Source: Acidimicrobiales bacterium (GTDB lineage Bacteria; Actinomycetota; Acidimicrobiia; Acidimicrobiales; SZUA-35). From it: DNA of 64,000 bases. The stretch covers positions 1-64,000 of the forward strand of contig JANQPB010000044.1 of the NCBI GenBank assembly GCA_028285495.1, given 5' to 3'. The notes under the pieces were generated by a model. That model worked only from the letters and a program-made list of their open reading frames with translations. It did not search any database and was not told the origin of the DNA. Within the stretch, counting starts at the first letter, position 1, and every line of letters starts with the position of its first letter. Shown piece by piece: positions 59,185-64,000 of the stretch. The position numbers were made by a program, and so were the translations under genes.

Positions 59185-59556
59185 GGCCGGCGGTCGCCGA
59201 GCAGGCCGCTCGGGCAGCGAGCGCCCGATGCCACCGACGGGGATCTGCCCGCGAAACAACCGATGACCCGGCCGAAGGCTGGCGGGTAGTGCCCTGGGCC
59301 GGGTCAGTTCTCGAACGGAGATTCGGTTGTGTGGACAACCGAGCCGTCGGTCACGACGTTGCGTGGTGCTTGGTCGTGGCGGCGACTCAGCGGTCTTTGG
59401 TGGTGAGGGTGACGAGGCGGTCATCACCTTCGTTGGTGCTGCTTACTCTAGTACCTCGTTGCAACACCCGCCAGCTCGAACTTCATTCCAGAACGGCGAC
59501 GATTTCTTGGGCGGCGGAGCGCACGCCGCCGACGTCGGTCCGACCGCATGGGCGCG
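59185..59556. other. gene-free gap between methyltransferase and dUTPase genes
   Basis: 372 bp with lower GC in the right half. It holds scattered words such as CGAACGGAGATTCG at 59314-59327, which is one mismatch from an actinobacterial SOS box, but no gene follows it in the right place. No protein-like frame or tRNA was seen. Confidence 0.4.
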
Positions 59557-60006
59557 TCAGCCGGAGCTGCCGAACCCGCGCTCGCCCCGATCGTCGACCG
59601 CCGGCGGCAGCTCGTCGACCTCGTCGACCGCGACGTCGGGCACCGGGATGACCAGCAGCTGGGCGATCCGCCGACCTCGCTCGATGGCGACGGCCTCGTC
59701 GCCGAGATTGACGAGCACCACCTGCAGCTCACCCCGGTAGCCGGCGTCGATCAGACCGGGGCTGTTGAGGACGGTCAGCCCGTGGTCGAGGGCGAGGCCC
59801 GACCGGGGCAGCACCAGCCCGCACCAGCCGTCGGGGATGGCGACGGCGAACCCGGTGCCGACCCGGGCCCTGGCGCCCGGCTCGATCACGGCCCGATCCC
59901 GGGCCGCCAGGTCGATGGCGGCATCGCCGGCCCGCATCGACCGGGGTAGGGGCAGGTCGGGGTCGAGTCGCCGCAGCGGGAGTCGGATCGAGGGAAGCGT
60001 GGTCAC
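59557..60006 (-). CDS. dut: dUTP diphosphatase
   Basis: 149 residues, ATG at 60006. All five trimeric dUTPase motifs are visible: AGDAAIDL (about 27-34), VLPRSGLAL (about 65-73), NSPGLIDAGYRGELQV (about 81-96), RGRRIAQLLV (about 110-119) and the C-terminal RGERGFGSSG. Hydrolyses dUTP to dUMP and keeps uracil out of DNA. It is divergent from orn with an 87-bp gap, the usual single-copy arrangement. Confidence 0.93.
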   Translation of the reverse strand: MTTLPSIRLPLRRLDPDLPLPRSMRAGDAAIDLAARDRAVIEPGARARVGTGFAVAIPDGWCGLVLPRSGLALDHGLTVLNSPGLIDAGYRGELQVVLVNLGDEAVAIERGRRIAQLLVIPVPDVAVDEVDELPPAVDDRGERGFGSSG

Positions 60007-60093
60007 GGCCCGAGGCTACTGCCGCCGGACCGACCCGTTCCGACACGGGAGCGGGTCGCCCCGCGGCCGGCGGGCACCAGTACACTGGCTCGC

Positions 60094-60696
60094 TTGCTCG
60101 TCTGGATGGACCTGGAGATGACCGGACTCGATCCGGCCAAGCACGTCATCGTCGAGATCGCCACGCTGGTGACCGACGACGAGTTGGAGATCATCGACAC
60201 CGGCCCGGAGCTGGTGATCCGGGCCACCGAGGAGGAGCTGGCGGCGATGGACCGGGTCGTCGTCGACATGCACACCCGATCCGGCCTGCTCGACCAGATC
60301 CGGGCGTCGACGGTGACCATCGAGGACGCCAAGGCCCAGACGCTGGCCTTCCTGCAGTCCCACATCGCCGAGCCGAACACCGTGCCGCTGTGCGGCAACT
60401 CGATCGGGATGGACCGCCGGTTCCTGGCCACCCACATGCCCGAGATCGAGGACTTCCTGCACTACCGCTCGGTCGACGTGTCGACGATCAAGGAGCTGGC
60501 CAGGCGCTGGTACCCGGAGGCGCTGGCCGCCGCCCCCCGCAAGGACACCGGGCATCGAGCGCTCGACGACATCACCGAGAGCCTCAACGAGCTTCGGTAC
60601 TACCGTTCGGCGCTGTTCCTCGACCCCGAGCCGTCCGAGACCCCCGAGCCGTCGGCGCCGTCCACGGTGGCCGGCAGCTCTCAGCTCGGCTCGTAG
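60094..60696 (+). CDS. orn: oligoribonuclease
   Basis: 200 residues from TTG at 60094 (VWMDLEMTGLDP right after it). DEDDh exonuclease: D-L-E at about 6-8, IVEIATLVTDD, CGNSIGMDRRFLATHMPEIE and a C-terminal H-x-x-x-x-D (GHRALDDITESLNELRYYR). It degrades short RNAs and pGpG to mononucleotides and is essential in many actinobacteria. The extra 25 residues at the C-terminus are Pro/Ser-rich. It overlaps the convergent thioesterase gene by 16 bp. Confidence 0.92.
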   Translation: MLVWMDLEMTGLDPAKHVIVEIATLVTDDELEIIDTGPELVIRATEEELAAMDRVVVDMHTRSGLLDQIRASTVTIEDAKAQTLAFLQSHIAEPNTVPLCGNSIGMDRRFLATHMPEIEDFLHYRSVDVSTIKELARRWYPEALAAAPRKDTGHRALDDITESLNELRYYRSALFLDPEPSETPEPSAPSTVAGSSQLGS

Positions 60697-61520
60697 AGAT
60701 CGGGCGGCAGCGACCGCACGAGCGCACTGGCAACGGCCTCGCCGACCCCGACGCCACCGACCTCGCCCGGATCGTCGCCTGCTCCGCCATCGCCGCGCGG
60801 CAAGGGCAGCAACCACCACAGGGCGCAACCGTCGGCCACCGGCTCGGTCACGACGTCGATGCGGTCGACGCCGCTGATGCCTGCGCCGTACTCGAGCCGG
60901 ACCCGGCGAGGGCCCGACCACGCCCCGGCCCACTCCTCGACGACGGCCCAGTAGGCGGCATTGTTGACGTGGCGATAGACGTCGTGGTCGGCCGAGCGGA
61001 CCTGCCACGGCCGGGGCGCACCCCGGACCTGGGGTGACGGCAGGGCCGGGTTGACGAGCCGGGCCGAGACCCGACGACCCGCCGCCGCCTCGCCGTAGAG
61101 CTCGATGAACTGGTCGGTCAGGCGGTGGGGGCGACCGGTGGCGCCGTCGACGCAGACCCACAGCGTGGCCACCTCGTAGCGCCCGCCCTCCTCCCCGAGG
61201 ATGCTCAGCCGGCGCTCGGCCCACCGGCCGCCGGTCCCGGTGCAGAACGTCTCGAACGACAGCCACTCCCCCAGGTGGGCCGGAGCCAGCTCGTCGACCA
61301 CCGTCGAGCGGACGACCCACCCCGGCTCGGTGTCGAGACCGGCGTCGGTGGTGTCATCGTCGGAGACGTCCTGGGTGTACCGGGTCAGGGCGTCGAGGCG
61401 GAGTCGCCCGTCGGCGTCGACGTCGCCGAGGCGGACCTTGCGGCGGCCGCCGAAGGTGCGGCCGGCCGGCGCCCTCGGGGCCAGCCGGTCGATCGGGAGG
61501 GGTTCGGTCGTTGCAGACAC
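60681..61520 (-). CDS. acyl-ACP thioesterase (FatA/FatB-like double hotdog)
   Basis: 279 residues from GTG at 61520. Two hotdog domains: RRKVRLGDVDADGRLRLDAL and LTRYTQDVSDDD in the first, and RSADHDVYRHVNNAAYWAVV in the second with the catalytic N-x-H-like HVNN motif at about 180. Releases fatty acids from acyl-ACP; matches the actinobacterial type with the conserved EWLSFETFCTGTGGRWAERR. It ends 16 bp inside orn. Confidence 0.8.
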   Translation of the reverse strand: MSATTEPLPIDRLAPRAPAGRTFGGRRKVRLGDVDADGRLRLDALTRYTQDVSDDDTTDAGLDTEPGWVVRSTVVDELAPAHLGEWLSFETFCTGTGGRWAERRLSILGEEGGRYEVATLWVCVDGATGRPHRLTDQFIELYGEAAAGRRVSARLVNPALPSPQVRGAPRPWQVRSADHDVYRHVNNAAYWAVVEEWAGAWSGPRRVRLEYGAGISGVDRIDVVTEPVADGCALWWLLPLPRGDGGAGDDPGEVGGVGVGEAVASALVRSLPPDLYEPS

Positions 61521-61736
61521 CGGACACGAAACATACGGGCCGGAAAATCGTTTGACAAAGATCGGTATCCGTAGTTCCGTGATGACAGCCGCTTGGCGAC
61601 GCCTGCGCCCGTTCCAGCTGGAGCGGGATGGCATCACCGCCGGGCATCACGGGTCGAGATACCAGAAGGTGGTATCAAACCCGCCGCCCGGGCGTCTGAG
61701 ACACACGACCGAACCCGATCGCGAAAGGAGCAGCCG

Positions 61737-62009
61737 ATGTTGCCCATCACGACCAACCACATCACCTCGACTGCTCCCGCCATGCGACCGCGGTCCGAAT
61801 CCCGGATGACCGCGCCGTGTGGTGGTGCCGTGCCGTCGGGAGAGAACCGCCTCGCGTCGGGCCTGGCCGTCAATGGCTTCGGCATCACCGGCCTCGAGGC
61901 CCATGCTGCCGTGTGCATGCATGTCGACCCGGCCACCGCCACCCCCTGGACGTATGTCCAGAAGGCCAAGGCCACCACTTCCAGCGCTGGAAGGTTGCGA
62001 CGAAGCTGA
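61737..62009 (+). CDS. leader ORF upstream of whiB7
   Basis: 90 codons with a very strong ribosome site (AAAGGAG, 7-8 bp spacing) but no recognisable domain. The tail has TPWTYVQKAKATTSSAGRLRRS. It ends at TGA 62007-62009, directly before a terminator hairpin (62037-62072) and over a second hairpin (61978-61993), and 208 bp before the whiB7-like gene. In mycobacteria and Streptomyces whiB7 is controlled by such a small ORF: ribosome stalling by antibiotics prevents the terminator. Its length here is longer than known examples, so a shorter internal ORF is possible. Confidence 0.55.
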   Translation: MLPITTNHITSTAPAMRPRSESRMTAPCGGAVPSGENRLASGLAVNGFGITGLEAHAAVCMHVDPATATPWTYVQKAKATTSSAGRLRRS

Positions 62010-62072
62010 ACCGCTGAAGATCGCAGACCTCGACCAAGCCGCTGGGAGCACCCCCAGCGGCTTTCTTGCTTT
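61978..62072 (+). terminator. attenuator-type hairpins in the whiB7 leader
   Basis: Terminator: AGCCGCTGGG (62037-62046) pairs with CCCAGCGGCT (62053-62062), followed by TTCTTGCTTTT. Upstream, the 16-bp palindrome CTTCCAGCGCTGGAAG (61978-61993) can form its own hairpin. Its CCAGCG (61981-61986) could instead pair with CGCTGG of the terminator stem (62040-62045), an anti-terminator. This fits transcription attenuation. Confidence 0.65.
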
Positions 62073-62217
62073 TGCCCACCGGGATCGCCGGACCGGAGCG
62101 AGCGAGACCGGAGCCGCCTGACCGAACCGAGACCACCACATCAGAACATCGAGAACGACCACCCGAAATCCGTTCCGGTCCACATGGGGAGCCGGAACTC
62201 CCGAAGGAATCAGACCA

Positions 62218-62631
62218 ATGACTGTCACGGAACCGTTGAAGCCAGACGAATCGGTTGGCCGGAGCGAGCTGTTCAGCATCGACTCGGTCGCCGCCGAGAC
62301 CCCCGTTGCCTTCTCCCCCGACAACCGGGACTGGGAGGAGCTGGCGGCCTGTCGCACCGAGCCCGGCGCGACCGACGTCTTCTTCTCCGAGGAGCTGGCC
62401 GACATCGTCGAGGCCAAGCGCATCTGCGCCGCCTGCCCGGTGATCGCTCCCTGCCTCGAGGGCGCCATCGCCCGAGCCGAGCCTTGCGGCGTCTGGGGCG
62501 GGCAGCTGTTCAGCAACGGCCGGATCCTGACCCAGAAGCGGCGTCGGGGGCGGCCGCCGAAGGTGGCCCGGCCCGAGGACCAGCTGCCGGTGGTCCCGAT
62601 CCCGGCCCATCTGGAGAAGCTGATCGCCTGA
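62218..62631 (+). CDS. whiB7: WhiB7-like iron-sulfur regulator with AT-hook
   Basis: 137 residues, ATG at 62218. Ligands Cys45, Cys70, Cys73 and Cys79, with an extra Cys90 beside the turn G-V-W-G-G (91-95). The following GQLFSNGRILTQKRRRGRPP carries the AT-hook R-G-R-P at 110-113. That combination marks WhiB7, the regulator of intrinsic antibiotic resistance, which with SigA binds AT-rich DNA upstream of its targets. The N-terminal 40 residues are a longer extension than usual. The leader with small ORF and attenuator agrees. A possible target in this window is the Eis-like gene. Confidence 0.83.
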   Translation: MTVTEPLKPDESVGRSELFSIDSVAAETPVAFSPDNRDWEELAACRTEPGATDVFFSEELADIVEAKRICAACPVIAPCLEGAIARAEPCGVWGGQLFSNGRILTQKRRRGRPPKVARPEDQLPVVPIPAHLEKLIA

Positions 62632-62790
62632 GTGCCCCGGTGCGGAGCACCGGGAGATCACGTCGGCCGCTGGCTCCAGGAGGCCAGCCAACCGAGGGTG
62701 CGGCGAGTGGGTCGAGCCGCTCGCTGCACCCCCAGGTCGAACCAACGTCACGGGTGACGGGAGACACGAGCCCGGGACGCCTTGGTTGTC

Positions 62791-62832
62791 GGAGCCGCCG
62801 GGCCTCGCAGGGCCCGGCGGCTCCCTGTTTTT
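62791..62832 (+). terminator. Rho-independent terminator after whiB7
   Basis: GGAGCCGCCGGGCC (62791-62804) pairs perfectly with GGCCCGGCGGCTCC (62811-62824) around a six-base loop TCGCAG, followed by CTGTTTTT. A textbook terminator, 160 bp after the whiB7 stop and 97 bp before the thioredoxin gene. A second 8-bp hairpin without T-run (CCCGGTGC/GCACCGGG) lies at 62636-62654. Confidence 0.85.
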
Positions 62833-62928
62833 GGCGGCTCGGGGAATGTCGGGGCCCCGGACGGCGGTTCCCGCCTCACGGTCCTACAGTTCCGGTGGAC
62901 AGCCCCGGACCGCTCCCAGGAAGACTCG

Positions 62929-63537
62929 ATGGACACTCACGATCAACTCGACGACGAGCGCGACATCCCGTTCACCTCCTCAGACGGCGGTCGGGCCGTT
63001 GAGACCGGCACCCGGAGCCGCCCACCGATCGCCGTCGCCGCCGCGGCCGCCGTCGGGGTGATCGCCGCCCTGGCCCTGGTCTTCGCCTTCGTCGGCGGTG
63101 ACGATGCGAGCACCGACGCCGGGGGCGACGCGATCAGCAACCTCGCCTTCCTCACCACCGACGGGTCCAACGCCACGCTGGCCGACTTCGAGGGCGACCC
63201 CCTCGTCGTCAACTTCTTCGCCTCGTGGTGTGCCCCGTGCCGGGCCGAGCTGCCCGACCTCGAGCAGGTCCACCAGGCCCGCATCGACGAGGTGACGTTC
63301 CTCGGCATCAACCACGACCTCGACGAGTCGACCTGGCGCTCCTTCGTCCAGGAGACCGAGATCACGTTCCAGACCGTGTTCCAGCCGGACCAGGAGCTGT
63401 TCACCGCCCTCGACGCCAAGGGCATGCCGACCACCGTGCTGCTCTCGGCCGATGGTGAGGTCCTCCACCTGCACACCGGGCTGCTCACCGACGAGCTGCT
63501 CGAGGAACTGATCGACGAGCACCTCGGAGAAGCATGA
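62929..63537 (+). CDS. TlpA/ResA-like thioredoxin, membrane-anchored
   Basis: 202 residues, ATG at 62929. Cytoplasmic 30 residues, one membrane helix at about 33-54 (PIAVAAAAAVGVIAALALVF), then a thioredoxin domain with F-F-A-S-W-C101-A-P-C104 and cis-Pro in GMPTTVLLS. This is an extracytoplasmic thiol-disulfide protein for cytochrome c maturation or similar. The next gene overlaps its stop (ATGA) and codes for a CcdA/DsbD-type electron carrier that would keep it reduced. It uses Cys-x-x-Cys, unlike the Sec homologue at 41817. Confidence 0.88.
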   Translation: MDTHDQLDDERDIPFTSSDGGRAVETGTRSRPPIAVAAAAAVGVIAALALVFAFVGGDDASTDAGGDAISNLAFLTTDGSNATLADFEGDPLVVNFFASWCAPCRAELPDLEQVHQARIDEVTFLGINHDLDESTWRSFVQETEITFQTVFQPDQELFTALDAKGMPTTVLLSADGEVLHLHTGLLTDELLEELIDEHLGEA

Positions 63538-64000
63538 TGGGTGAGCTGTTCGACCCCCGGGCCTTCGCCCTCGGCATGGTGGCCCTGATCAACCCGTGCG
63601 GCTTCGCCCTGTTGCCGGCCTACCTCGGGTTCTTCCTCGGGCTGGAGGAGGACGACGACGAGAAGCGCTCGATCATCCGGTCGCTCAACCGGTCCCAGAT
63701 CGTCGGCCTGTCGATGTCGGCCGGCTTCCTGGCCGTGTTCGGCGCCCTCGGCCTCTTCCTGGCCGGCACGATCACCGGGCTCCAGGAATCGGGCTGGCTG
63801 CCGCGGGCTACGGTCGTCATCGGCGTCGCCCTCATCGGCCTTGGCATTGCCATGTTCGCCGGCTTCCAGCCCCTGGTCAGCATCCCGAAGCTCAACAAGG
63901 GCGGCGGCAGCCGCTCGGTGAGCTCGATGTTCGTGTTCGGCATCTCCTACGCCATCGCCTCCCTGACCTGCACGATCGGCATCTTCCTCAGTGCCATCGG
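63534..64000 (+). CDS. CcdA/DsbD-type membrane electron transporter, cut by the window end
   Basis: 155 residues are visible from ATG 63534 (a second ATG follows directly); the frame continues past 64000. Several membrane helices; the first Cys is in LINPCGFALLP (about 21) and the second in SLTCTIGIFL (about 145), the Cys pair that shuttles electrons from cytoplasmic thioredoxin through the membrane. It is coupled to the preceding TlpA-like gene, its likely partner. Confidence 0.8.
   Translation, partial: MMGELFDPRAFALGMVALINPCGFALLPAYLGFFLGLEEDDDEKRSIIRSLNRSQIVGLSMSAGFLAVFGALGLFLAGTITGLQESGWLPRATVVIGVALIGLGIAMFAGFQPLVSIPKLNKGGGSRSVSSMFVFGISYAIASLTCTIGIFLSAI

Noticed and set aside
59314..59327. 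CGAACGGAGATTCG as a LexA (SOS) box
   Set aside because: One mismatch from CGAAC-N4-GTTCG, but no gene starts downstream and single matches occur by chance.
62636..62654. Hairpin CCCGGTGC/GCACCGGG just after the whiB7 stop as the terminator
   Set aside because: It lacks a T-run; the longer perfect stem at 62791-62824 with T-run is the better terminator.
1..64000. CRISPR arrays, rRNA genes and complete insertion sequences
   Set aside because: No regularly spaced direct repeats with unique spacers, no rRNA-like sequence and no intact transposase were found on either strand.

Overview
The window is very GC-rich, with dense short intergenic gaps, GTG/TTG starts and two WhiB proteins, so it comes from an actinobacterium. 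The gene set (LLM-type flavin oxidoreductase, deazaflavin-type nitroreductase, DesA-like acyl-ACP desaturase, Eis-like acetyltransferase, arylsulfatase, many TetR regulators) would suit an Acidimicrobiia-like soil, freshwater or marine lineage. That placement is inference; no rRNA or other taxonomic marker is present.

Positions 1 to about 11,990 are most of an actinomycete integrative and conjugative element (AICE). It runs as one long, mostly overlapping left-to-right operon: WhiB regulator, DUF2637 membrane protein, FtsK/TraB-type DNA translocase, small membrane proteins, primase-polymerase, P-loop ATPase, excisionase and tyrosine integrase. It ends with a cargo gene of the AbiTii type (putative phage defence) and a 46-bp 3' fragment of a tRNA-Lys(TTT) gene, the right attachment site. 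The left end and the intact tRNA lie outside the window. Two non-coding repeat clusters lie inside: GGTAGCGG octamers just after traB (candidate transfer locus) and TTCCCTGC iterons in a 30-bp inverted repeat just after the ATPase gene (candidate origin).

Positions 11,990 to 14,000 are a debris zone next to the attachment site: one intact unknown gene, a truncated LuxR-type helix-turn-helix and the C-terminal remnant of a transposase.

From 14,000 on the DNA looks like ordinary chromosome. It holds acetyl- and methyltransferases, a GntR-controlled aldolase/SDR fusion, TetR-controlled redox genes with clear palindromic operators, a sulfatase with an MBL hydrolase, a histidine kinase/response regulator pair, a glutamine synthetase-like enzyme, a chemoreceptor, an M20 amidohydrolase, an Eis-like acetyltransferase, an acyl-ACP desaturase, an ATP-dependent DNA ligase, dUTPase, oligoribonuclease and an acyl-ACP thioesterase. 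The right end carries a WhiB7-like regulator behind a leader with a small ORF and a terminator hairpin, then a TlpA-like thioredoxin and the start of a CcdA/DsbD membrane protein.

The most striking observation is two genes interrupted by an in-frame TGA exactly where a redox-active cysteine is expected: a GrdB-family protein (Sec-Pro-Phe-Cys, 22,660-22,662) and a thioredoxin-like lipoprotein (Sec-Gly-Ile-Cys, 41,242-41,244). Each TGA is followed at bacterial-SECIS distance by a hairpin with a GGUC-containing loop. Both are best read as full-length selenoproteins; routine gene calling would split each of them in two.
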